Source of the DNA: Pholiota molesta | Lineage: Eukaryota; Basidiomycota; Agaricomycetes; Agaricales; Strophariaceae | Length of the DNA stretch: 64,000 bases | Direction of reading: 5' to 3' | NCBI GenBank assembly: GCA_014925825.1 | Contig: JACGCK010000021.1 | Coordinates: 434,001 to 498,000, forward strand | In this document: piece by piece, positions 47,688-57,751 of the stretch | How positions within the stretch are numbered: the stretch's first letter is position 1 | Layout: every line of letters begins with the position of its first letter | Notes under the pieces: generated by a model | Database searches by the model: none | Told to the model about the DNA's origin: nothing | The model's input: only the letters and a program-made list of their open reading frames with translations | Translations under genes and position numbers: made by a program

Positions 47688-49083
47688 TTATTCCTTGCTT
47701 ACTGAGTGGCTGGAGATCGTAGCAATGTTAAATACGATAGCGCCAGGGTTTCGAGAACGCGACAAAGGGATAGTTGCTGCCAGCTCGTCATCGCGCCAAG
47801 TTGCAGATTCCGAGACAATTCCAAGCTTTATCCTGCTATTTAGCACCGCCAACATCGTTGTGGAGTAGAATTTGGCCTGTGCAGATACAGGTACCTCATA
47901 ATATGACGTGAAATAGAGACTGGGTGTATAATAAAGAGCCACTGTCAGGATAGAGATGGATGCTGTTGCCGACGATGTATAGCATCAGTAATGGATTTCA
48001 AGGAATGCAAGATAGACCTGCCTGTCAACATTCCTGTCTCAATAGTCATGCGAATTAATTTTGAGACGAGAGCTTGAGTTCGAGAGAGCATGATGCATTG
48101 ACGTGTACCTCGGCGTAACTGGAAAGAAATTGTTATAGTTGACTGAGAAACATCACAGTGTGGTGTTCGCACATAGTAGCACATGCAAATGGTGATCATA
48201 ATATCGCAGGCAGAGCCGGCTACCTCCCAAACCTAGTGGATAAATCAGAACAGCGAGACAGATCTTGAACGGGATATGTATGGCGCTCACTCCAAGTACA
48301 GTAAACACCTCTGTTTTGTTCAGCAACAAATTACTAAACTGCCCTGCCCGTTTTGACATAGTTGCAGTAGCTAATGATCCCGCGAAAGAGATGAGGGACA
48401 TCTGAAGACACGGTATAATTATCCAGGTCAAGAATTACATAGCGTAAAGAAACTTACAAATGTGATAAAGCTAGGTATCATTTTGCTCTGTGAGATGACG
48501 AGAATTCTGTATGCATAGAACAATTGGACCAGGAACGCCACTATAATTCAGAAGGTTATCAGCTTTCTAAAGTTGCCTTAACTGTATCATGAGCGATAAA
48601 CGTACCAATTCCTCCAATAACCGGAATCGAAACCCACGTTGTTCCAACTTCATCCATACCTTCGATATTCCCAAAACCCATTGCGAGCGTACTCCAGATA
48701 GATTGGGTCAGTAGGAATGTTTGGGCCATTTCCAGGACATAAATGCCAAAGACCAAGCCCTTCAGCAGTCGTCTGTCATTTGGAAATGCTTGGGAGTACA
48801 GATCTTGGAGAAGGATTATATCATGCTTTATGAAAAGAAGATTAGCGATCCAGGGTGAGATTTACTCACAAACTTGAATCGAAAGGACTCCGAACAAGGC
48901 CCAGTTTAATATGATAATAATGAACTATTTCAATATTGAGAAATTGCGTGAATTTTGAGTTGCTTAAAGGACACTTACCGGAGGACCTGTACTAGAAGAT
49001 GATTGTGGAACGTTTAATCATCGTTGATATATTCTACAACATCCATTGACCTACATAGGGCCGGCTTTTGGATCCAACGGCAT
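47688..49083 (-). CDS. Serpentine membrane protein, DUF6534 family (copy 2)
   Basis: Start ATG at 49083 gives MPLDPKAGP, spliced to TGPP and FIIIILNWALFGVLSIQVY. SQAFPNDRRLLKGLVFGIYV, LEMAQTFLLTQSIWSTLAMG, FGNIEGMDEVGTTWVSIPVI, VAFLVQLFYAYRILVISQSK, MSLISFAGSLATATMSKRAG, VWEVAGSACDIMITICMCYY, RTQALVSKLIRMTIETGMLT, LYYTPSLYFTSYYEVPVSAQ and TTMLAVLNSRIKLGIVSES follow to the stop at 47688. The segments parallel copy 1 exon for exon, including the FPNDRR loop and the SKLIR.T.ETG helix, but the two proteins are clearly diverged and lie in opposite orientation. It appears intact. Two 5' splice junctions near 49.0 kb are approximate. Function unknown. Confidence 0.8.
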
Positions 49084-49735
49084 TCTGAGGGAATTTGACA
49101 GTCAGCAGGCTATTCAATTAAAAAATGGTGAAGTACTTACTTGAATACTTATGGGCAGTAGTACCTGACGACACTCACGCTGAAGAAACACGCCTTTTAT
49201 ATCAAGATTTCGCGAGTCCAAGTACAAAGTGTAAAATTCTCCATTACTAGGAAGGATTCAGCGCTCAGCGCTCAGCGATCATCCCAGATCTGAGGATTGT
49301 AAGTATTTCAAACAAGGCAATTGTAATGGCGCTCTAGTGGTATGCAATATCTGATTGATCCTATGATAGCACATAAATAGGACGATGATGTAGTCATGTC
49401 GCCCACAGAAGTTGCAATTCTCCACGGTTGGTTGAGGAGGATCATCGTCAAGATAGAAAGCACCAGTTTTAGAACGGGCGCTGTTCAGTGGGCGAGGATG
49501 CATTTCTATTAGCATAAGTATGGAGTGACAAGAACTTGGATACACTTCGGGAGAATCATAAAAGATTGAAATTTTCTAGTAACACCGCCGCGGGCTTGAT
49601 GGACAGCAGATAAATCTATAACAGCTGTCTACATACATTGGACATCGAGTAGAACCGATGCTTCTTTAGACATGTATCCTGAACACGCCGGTTGGCGAGA
49701 CAAGACAAGAATACTGTGAAGAATAATTGAGGTCT
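49084..49735. other. Spacer upstream of DUF6534 copy 2
   Basis: It contains the promoter of the minus-strand DUF6534 gene. CAGCGCTCAGCGCTCAGCG at 49258-49276 is a short tandem repeat whose inverted form recurs near 63130-63145. A frame at 49279-49545 has no domain. Confidence 0.35.
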
Positions 49736-49835
49736 ACCTTTTCATCATTGCCCCCGATACCACCGACAGATTCTGCATTGTCCAATCCAGGTACTCCGTG
49801 ACTATGTCCCCGCGAATCGTGTCGATAAAATAATA
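49736..49835 (-). pseudogene. Peroxidase relic between DUF6534 copy 2 and peroxidase copy 2
   Basis: The minus strand reads IVTEYLDWTMQNLSVVSGAM, which matches the peroxidase segment VTEYLDGTTQNPLVVPAS. Adjacent exons are no longer readable. It is a fragment of a further peroxidase copy downstream of the intact gene. Confidence 0.65.
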
Positions 49836-50124
49836 AACTTCAATGAGAAATACAAGCGGAATCTTCGAATTACTTATCAAAACCCGCTTGTGAATGCGCA
49901 AGAGCTTCTAACGTGCTAGGTTAAGCGGCTTCAGGTAACATCCATTCAAGAAATCGTACTAATAGTTGATACTTTGGCTCGAGGGTATAGACATGCACAA
50001 GTAGAATATTACTGCAGAATATATAAACATTGAAACATGACTGTTCCCGTACCCATCATCATCCACCTTGTAGCCGCGGCAGAGCTAATCAATGAAGATA
50101 ATAATTTAATTGGGTCACTGTAGG

Positions 50125-52259
50125 CTATGTTGCCGAGGTAAAGCCAGTGAGTATCGAAGCCAGGCTAGTCACTGAAACTGACGCGACAGATGGGACAAAG
50201 ATCGAACCTGGCCCCACAGAGTTGCCTTCAATATAGTCCGCCAAGTATTTAGTATCGTCTCCCCCCACCGCCTCCAAGTCTAGCGTCAGCGAATTCCCCG
50301 CATCCACGATGTTACCGAAGTAGTAGTCGTAGCCGTCGACGAGCACGCCTGTCTCGTTGTGCTGCAGTGGGACCGTGTAGTTGAGTGCGACAGGGTAGGT
50401 ATCAGAGGTGTAGCCGAACATAGTGGCTTTGGTGACCTCGATATCAGTGCGGATCTATTCGTAAAATGTCAGTAAACCCATACTAATCCTTTCTTAAAAT
50501 CTCGCGTAGAAGACGTACCCCAGTCACAAAGGTAAAGTTTGTCAAATGAGAGTCAAAACCAAGGAATACCGACGACCCGAGCTCATATACCGAAATTATC
50601 CCATCTTGAGGGAAATTATATCCGTTGCCACCGTTATCGAGCGTCTGCGCACCAGAACCGTCATGTTCATCAAGCACGAACCAAAATTTTCCTATAGACT
50701 GGTTCGCGGTTATAGGCACGGCAATGTCGTAGCTATCCAGCGCGATGTTCGCGGGCACGAGAAGAGGTGAGGAATTCAAAGGGCCCGTCGTGGTGAAGTT
50801 CGATGCTACCTTCGCAATACCTCCAGTGCAGCCTTGGAACCTGCCCCTTCGATCGCACCAGAATAAGCTGATCGTACGGCCTTGGGGAACAGGTTTATCC
50901 GCTGGGCGAGAGAGCTTGTATTGCAAATGTAAATTAATCGTGTGCAGTAGGGAGAAGGAAGATGAGACTTACGCGCAAGGATGTTATGAATAAGAGCTGC
51001 GAATTGACGACCGTGATTAGGGCGTTTCTGACTTTGACGGGGAGCAGCTCGATTTCTTCAGTCAGTTGCGTATTCGAGGGTACAGTGTTCAACATGCGCT
51101 CTATCATCGTCGCGCATGTATCTGCGAATGACGTCGGCGAAGCAAGACTATCGAATGCATTAGATCAATAATATGGCTCAAGAGAAGTGAGGCCTACCTT
51201 TTCATCGTTACATTCCCATCGCTTGAAAATATTCTCAGATCTGAGGCAAAGCTGACATTCGACGCCGGTACCACGAGCGGATTCTGCGTCGTCCCATCCA
51301 AGTACTCCGTAATTCTGCCCAACCAGTCATATCAGCTTCTAGTCGCACGCCAACGCGAAACACAAAGCCAAGCGCAAGGCGCACTCACAAAGCAGTATCA
51401 AACTGCGGCGTCGTATCAAAATCCGCGACCACAACCGCGCTCGGATCCGACGCATTGGCGTTGACGACCTCCGGAAAGTCAACGCTCTGCACACCGCCAA
51501 TCGTATGCCCACACGCCACGAGCTGGATCATCTCCGTCGCGTTGAACCCCTGCAGACGAAACTTCTCCGCGTGCGTCGTTAGCGGCTGGTCCGGTTCGGG
51601 CACGCCAGGCAGGCCGGGGCCCGCAGCGTCTTTGCGCCCGCCTCGGAATTTGAGCACTGGCCCGCCGCATGCGGCGATGGCCCAGGTCGCTCCGAAGGCG
51701 ATGACGTCGGCGCCTGGTGAGCTGGATGAGCGCATGGTCTGGTATCGATGTGCCAGGGACTTACGGGAGACGTATTTCGTTGCCGAGGCAAAAAAGTCCA
51801 AGGCCGTCAGTTTCTGGCCGCCCCCCACATTCTGCGGGTACAGCATTCAAGTCAACATCTTTTGGCAACAGATGTCATTTGGATTGCGTACCTCCGGCCT
51901 GTCCAGCTCATAGAATATCGACGCATCCATCCCACCCGTTCCATCCGTAATATTATGCGTCGCCACATCGTGATACGCCTAAACACTCCGTGATGCGATC
52001 AGCCACATTTCCCACATGCATATCGTATGCAAAACGCGCTCACAAAACGAAGCCACTGTGCACCAGTATTACCCGGCGCACCGCCGCGGATCCTACAGTC
52101 AGCCACCAGGAGCGCGATGGGCAGCCCCACGCGGTTGTCGCCGCCTTCCCACAGAAAGCTTTCCAGCGCCTCGTACTGGGGCGACGGCCACTGGTATCCT
52201 CGCGTGAGACCGAAGGATACCATCAGCCATGCGGCGAAGAGCGGAAGTCCTTGACGCAT
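50125..52259 (-). CDS. Secreted heme peroxidase, copy 2 (open frame)
   Basis: Start MRQGLPLFAAWLMVSFGLTR at 52259 gives a signal peptide; the protein has about 530 residues. The distal site is GAQWLRFAYHD, with catalytic Arg and His in the RxxFHD spacing. DGTGGMDASIFYELDRPE, ADVIAFGATWAIAACGGPVL and the unbroken KFRGGRKDAAGPGLPGVPEP follow. The proximal His is in EMIQLVACGHTIGGVQSVDF. The second half (LSRPADKPVPQGRTISLFWC, SYDIAVPITANQSIGKFWFV, YTVPLQHNETGVLVDGYDYY) is a long C-terminal domain found in a fungal group of heme peroxidases outside the classical lignin and manganese peroxidases. The domain fits a secreted, peroxide-dependent oxidoreductase; substrate unknown. Similarity to copy 1 continues past the stop, so a small extra 3' exon is possible. 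Confidence 0.87.
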
Positions 52260-53760
52260 TGGTGAGCGGAGATCGATGGATGGACGGAGAGAGCAGAGCA
52301 ATCACTCTTTCTGAGGGCGCCGAGGTAAGTGTGAGGTTGAAAAAATTTGTGGCAGCACTTAAATACCTCCCATAACCGAGGAATGATTTTCGAATACCAA
52401 GGCTCAATGGGCCACTACACCGCCGCAAAGTAATCGACTCGGGCTTAGAAGAGCGCGGTGAGAAGACTGGAAAAATCACGCCTGCTCATGGTGTTTCAGT
52501 CTAAGAAGGAATTATCATTTATGAAAGAACCCACATATGTACAACAACAATTCGGGAAGTATGAGTTTGATCCGCTAAGGGTCGCGACTAAAAGCCAGAA
52601 AGAAGTGAACCTCGACTCCCATATGCCGTCAAGAGCTGTTGTACATCATATATTCAATAAGCCTTCAGTTTAGTTGCGCGTATAGGAAGAAATTATAATG
52701 TATTGCACATACAAGAACAATCCAGGAAGCCTGACTGTGACCTGCTAAGGGTCGCGGCTAATACTAATAGCCAGAATTCAGTGAACATCGACTCCCATAT
52801 ACCGCCAAGAGCTGTTTGGCAACTAACGAGGAATCGTTTCTTGTGTTCAAGGATCACTTCGGTCAGAGAACAAACCAATGGAACAGGGTGCTCATATTTC
52901 AGAGTCAAGTGCAAGCGGTCCAGAAAACGCAAGGCGCAGCAAAGTGCATCAAAGCGCAGTAAAGCGCAGCAAAGTGCAGCCAAGACATCTCCAAGATATC
53001 GAATGTTGACCCGAGTAGTCAAGGTCACCGGTCACCTCTGAAGTATTTGCACGCAACGCGTCGTTTGAATCTACTAGAGGCGCTGCAGAATTCGAAAAGG
53101 AGGAAGAAATTACGACCGACGCAGCAGACGTCAACTGGACCCATCCAGTATCGCAGAACAATAGGCTGGATCAAAGAGATTCAGAGCGCAAATGGGCGAG
53201 AGCGGAATGCGATAGTCTTGCGACTTTCTGAACTATGAGCGAGAAAAGGTCGACGGCCGATTACAAAAGCGACAGAACTTGTGCTCCATGCAGAATGTCT
53301 TGTTTCGAGGCCAAGGCCATAGAGTCATCTAACATGGGCGGCATATATATCATTTGATCGAGTTGCATCCGACAACGGTCCTCCGTCCTGCAATCTCTCC
53401 AATCTACAAGAACCCCGGTTAGTCCCTCCGTAAGAATTAAGACGAAAACACGAACGCAAATTGGAGAGCCCGTATGCCTGCAGCCTATTACGACAATCCT
53501 TCCGACTTCACCCCTCTTCAAGAGGCCGGAGTTGTGACTGGGCGAGCGGAGTTGGTGTGCGAGGACGGAGGCCGCAAGGTTCTGAAATAGAGGTGTTGCG
53601 CCCAAACGGAGGGCGAAGATTCTACAAGCACTGGGATGACCTCGTCAGTAAAAGTCCAGAGCATCTATCGCTCTGCATACCTTCTGACATCGACCCGACA
53701 GTGCCGTCATAGCCTTGCCCAAATCCCATTCGCGCAGGGTTTAGACCAGGTTTCAAGTGA
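52260..53760. other. Duplicated non-coding sequence upstream of peroxidase copy 2
   Basis: It includes the peroxidase promoter, the 52928-52985 minisatellite and a segment (53.2-53.75 kb) that resembles 45.0-45.6 kb. Related but frame-broken readings in both blocks suggest an old gene, but I could not identify it. Confidence 0.4.
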
Positions 53761-53799
53761 AAGTCCAAACACTGCTACATAACAAAAAGTGCGCTGAAA

Positions 53800-54340
53800 G
53801 AAGATCGTTAAGCCCTTGAAAATTTGAAGCTCGACGCCGCATTGGCACGAACGTACCTATTCCGAGTTCCGAATCCCTTGTCTGATCACCACCCCACCTT
53901 ATCCAGTCCTCATGGATCTTTAGAATTGTCGAACCAGCGAACAACCTCGGCAAGGAAAAGCTACCAAATATATTAGCAAGAACGCTGCGAAGGATATAGT
54001 AAGATTTACCTTGTCATTACTACGTTCAATACTCCCAACGGATTCTTTCTCCAAACCAGGTGCTATGTGACTCTACCCTCGTGAATCGGCTTGATTCAAA
54101 GATGAACTTCAATGAATACAATAAAACGTGATCGGGGAGCCCACCTGGCAGAATCATCAGACTTTAGCATTTGTCAAAGTTCGTCATGTCGAAGGCAAGG
54201 GCATCCAACGCGCTGGGCTAGATGAACGCAGGTAAGTCGATACTCCGCGGGACCCAACGGAATGCCTGCACGCCATGAACTGGTCATCTCCGCCGAAATG
54301 AACCCCTGCAGGCGGAGATTTTCCTACGTGTATGTGAGCT
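53800..54340 (-). pseudogene. Peroxidase relic in block B
   Basis: Near 54000-54065 the minus strand reads VT*HLVWRKNPLGVL, matching VTEYLDGTTQNPLVV with a stop. Near 54255-54320 it reads ENLRLQGFISAEM, then matches the proximal-heme exon (VACGHTIGG) only after a one-base deletion. The order along the minus strand agrees with a peroxidase gene. It corresponds to the relic at 46.06-46.18 kb in block A. Confidence 0.65.
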
Positions 54341-55830
54341 TGTGTCTAGGAATGATGCGAATAGCAGCGCTCACTTAACGATGCTCATATTCCATAACAC
54401 TGCCCTGCACTCCAAGGAGGGAACTGAACTCCAACACCGCCCACTGTAGGCTGGAAGTTTTATAAATTCGTCCAGTTCGCAGTACGTCTTGGCCAATCCG
54501 TCCTTTGGTTCCTCGCGGAATGATTCAGAGGGCGACGCGTTCGCACTGACACCTCTTTGGACGTCTGTGGTCGCTAGTTCTCGGGAGTCAACCGACATCT
54601 GCAACCGATTCAATACCAGGACCCAACGCGCAATACAGGACGTATAGGCAGAGCCGGGATTCACTCCCATCGTGCTCCTTTCGACGGCTCCCACAGTGAC
54701 CAAACAATGGCTCGGCTACTCTACTTGAGTAGCTTGGTCGGAATACCAGCTGGATTCAAAATGAAGAACCAGGCCAAGGTGAGGGCGGCCTTGTTATCAC
54801 CCGCGGTGATGGTGACTACGATCCCGATGAACAGAGTTCGTCAGTAGAGAATAAAATAGGTCCAGTAATCACACTCACCAACTCTCCTGTTCCCTAGTCT
54901 CGCAAATTCCCTGTCCCTTAAACAGTCACCATCCCATAGGACATCGCGTCTGCCTTTCTTGCATTGGACGGCATGTTAGAGGAGATAGATCGAGGCTAGG
55001 CATAGGCGCCAGTTCTATAGCAGGGGCTCTGAAGTGGTTTTGCGAACGTGCACGCCATGAACTGGTCATCTCCGCCGAAATGAACCCCTGCAGGCGGAGA
55101 TTTTCCTACGTGTATGTGAGCTTGTGTCTAGGAATGATGCGAATAGCAGCGCTCACTTAACGATGCTCATATTCCATAACACTGCCCTGCACTCCAAGGA
55201 GGGAACTGAACTCCAACACCGCCCACTGTAGGCTGGAAGTTTTATAAATTCGTCCAGTTCGCAGTACGTCTTGGCCAATCCGTCCTTTGGTTCCTCGCGG
55301 AATGATTCAGAGGGCGACGCGTTCGCACTGACACCTCTTTGGACGTCTGTGGTCGCTAGTTCTCGGGAGTCAACCGACATCTGCAACCGATTCAATACCA
55401 GGACCCAACGCGCAATACAGGACGTATAGGCAGAGCCGGGATTCACTCCCATCGTGCTCCTTTCGACGGCTCCCACAGTGACCAAACAATGGCTCGGCTA
55501 CTCTACTTGAGTAGCTTGGTCGGAATACCAGCTGGATTCAAAATGAAGAACCAGGCCAAGGTGAGGGCGGCCTTGTTATCACCCGCGGTGATGGTGACTA
55601 CGATCCCGATGAACAGAGTTCGTCAGTAGAGAATAAAATAGGTCCAGTAATCACACTCACCAACTCTCCTGTTCCCTAGTCTCGCAAATTCCCTGTCCCT
55701 TAAACAGTCACCATCCCATAGGACATCGCGTCTGCCTTTCTTGCATTGGACGGCATGTTAGAGGAGATAGATCGAGGCTAGGCATAGGCGCCAGTTCTAT
55801 AGCAGGGGCTCTGAAGTGGTTTTGCGAACG
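54267..55830. repeat. 782-base head-to-tail tandem duplication, units apparently identical
   Basis: Unit 1 is 54267-55048 and unit 2 is 55049-55830. Every stretch I compared is identical, including the 110-codon minus frames at 54371-54703 and 55153-55485. The junction shares only TG with the flanks. Each unit begins inside the decayed peroxidase exon and ends at GTTTTGCGAACG. Block A has a single, diverged version. The event is very recent or an assembly duplication. Confidence 0.9.
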
Positions 55831-55990
55831 TGGAGGTCAAGAGGAAGGGTAACAAGTCGGCAAGTTACGTTGAGTCGTTGGATTTTGGCGGGCCGAAGAT
55901 TAATCACACGCCCTCTTGCTCTCGTCATGCGGCCACTGCTCTGCTGCTTGTTACTTACATCCCAACTCAATCCCAACTTAACACTTCCAC

Positions 55991-56905
55991 TCTCCAGCTC
56001 TTTGCACGAATGAAACCCAGAAAAAGATAGGTTGAGCGAAATTATTTGCCGTAGGCTACGTTCCTGGAGAACCAGTCCAAGGTGCGTATTGTGTCCGCCG
56101 TTTAGCTTTATGTTTGCTGGCTGAACAACATCGACCGATCACTACCACCACCATCAAAAACACAAAACTCTGAAAAATCCTCACAAACCCGCTCACAACC
56201 CCTCCTCCACTACTGTTCTTTACCACTAAGACAGAGCCGTGCGAGAGAGCGAGAGGCCAGAGGTTTTTGACTGCGTGGGAGGCAAAAACTACGTGAAAAA
56301 AGGAGGGGTGGACGTAAGACGGCGCCAGCCCATCGCCTTCCTCTTCCTACCACCATCCTATGTGCCCTTGCGTACCCCTTGGACGTTGGGACAGTGTACC
56401 TGTACCCTCTACCCTACTGTAATACTGGATGGTGAAGACACACATCCTGCAAAACGGTGGGGAAAGTCTGTGAGTCGCTCGCGCACACCCCACCTCCTCT
56501 CAGGCCTTATCGCACTCATCGCAGCTCATCGGGCGCAATCGGCAGCATCTGGGCCCTCGTGAATAGCTCTTCCGATGTTGGGAAGATGCGAGTGAAGCAA
56601 TCGGGTGGATCCCGCGAATGTTTTGGGGACAATGCGCACACCTTTAATGATGAGTCACGACGAGCAGTCTGAGACGAATGTCGCTCCCCCTCTGTGCCTC
56701 ACCACTACACTTCGAGTCTCAGGGTCTCTTTTGCATGACTTATTGATTGCTATGTCAGACAATCCCACCAAGTTGCCCGAGGTCACCATGCTCGATGATT
56801 TACATACCTGTGTTGGGGTTACATGGAATATATTTATTTAATTTAATTTAAAACGGATCATGAATATACATAAAGCCAGCAAAGTATAACAGATTGCCGG
56901 TCTAA
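55991..56905. other. Spacer without recognised gene
   Basis: Short plus-strand frames at 56239-56562, 56457-56672 and 56605-56841 have no domain. An AT-rich tract, TTTATTTAATTTAATTTAAAA (56832-56852), sits just before the LINE relic. Confidence 0.35.
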
Positions 56906-56913
56906 TCTTCGGG

Positions 56914-57751
56914 ATGGAATCAAGCATTGGGTTACTTCCACCAGAAGAAGGTATAGCACTGTACACGGCCCTGCTCGACTTGCATTTTACCCATGGAGCA
57001 GAAATAAGCCCGGATATCAACAAGAGCAATTTTGCCCCACTGCAAGAAATACAGCACGGGTTTATATGTCGTCTACTAGGCTTACCAAAAAATTCCGCAA
57101 TTGTTGTGCTCTTTACTGAGACCAGACTTACACCACTAAAGTTCCGAAGGCTGCTGGCAACTTGAAGTATTTCGCGGAATTACCAGCAGAATATCTAGCT
57201 CATAAAGCACTCCGAGACTCCATATATCTTGACAGAAATGGCCACCAATCTTGGATTACAGACATACATTTAAGGTCATAGAAAGCATGGAGCTTGGCAT
57301 TGACTTCCCAGACCTTTCAGAAATTAAGTCTGTCATTGTCATCACCTTGATAACGACTATAACTATTAGGGAAGCAATGAATGAACAACTTGAACAAGAG
57401 CTAGAATGTACTTCGAAACTGTATTTACTTCACAGCAGATTGGAATACTGTCCAGAAGGCAAAGGACCCAAACAGATTACCCTCGTCTTGAGACATTACC
57501 TGAAAATATTAAATGCAGATCACAGGAAGTCTCTGATGAGGTTAATTCTATCTTGTCATCCAATAGCACTGGAGGGATTGAGACATACCGAGCTCATTCA
57601 CAATAGAGAAATTACAGGCTCACTCCAAAATTTTACTCATGAAATCCTCCATATCTTTGATGACACACCAATATTGGTCCCGGCTATGCCTCTGGATTGG
57701 CTGGTCAATCTGCCAAGAAGTAGTACAGGTGGTGCGGGGATGGTTTCTTAA
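56914..57751 (+). pseudogene. LINE (non-LTR retrotransposon) ORF2 C-terminal remnant
   Basis: Readable pieces in order are MESSIGLLPPEEGIALYTAL, EISPDINKSNFAPLQEIQHG, ICRLLGLPKNSAIVVLFTET and LTPLKFRRLLATLKYFAELP, a frame change, then YLAHKALRDSIYLDR and SWITDIHL, a further frame change, then KLYLLHSRLEYCPEGKGPKQ, ITLVLRHYLKILNADHRKSL and ILSCHPIALEGLRHTELIHN. This order is that of the region after the reverse-transcriptase domain in basidiomycete LINE ORF2 proteins. The cysteine motif usual after RELRLCRFC is lost. No 5' reverse-transcriptase core is present, consistent with 5' truncation on insertion, and the frame is broken at least twice. Confidence 0.75.

Larger units (their letters stand above)
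50070..55990. repeat. Segmental duplication, block B
   Basis: Direct-orientation partner of 41600-47290. It carries peroxidase copy 2, the shorter minisatellite, the diverged non-coding segment at 53.2-53.75 kb and decayed peroxidase sequence. It also contains the 782-base tandem duplication absent from block A. Edges are approximate. Confidence 0.75.

Noticed and set aside
54371..55485. Pair of identical 110-codon frames taken at first as duplicated genes
   Set aside because: They lie inside the 782-base repeat, beside a peroxidase relic, and the same place in block A does not keep the frame. The identity reflects the recent duplication.
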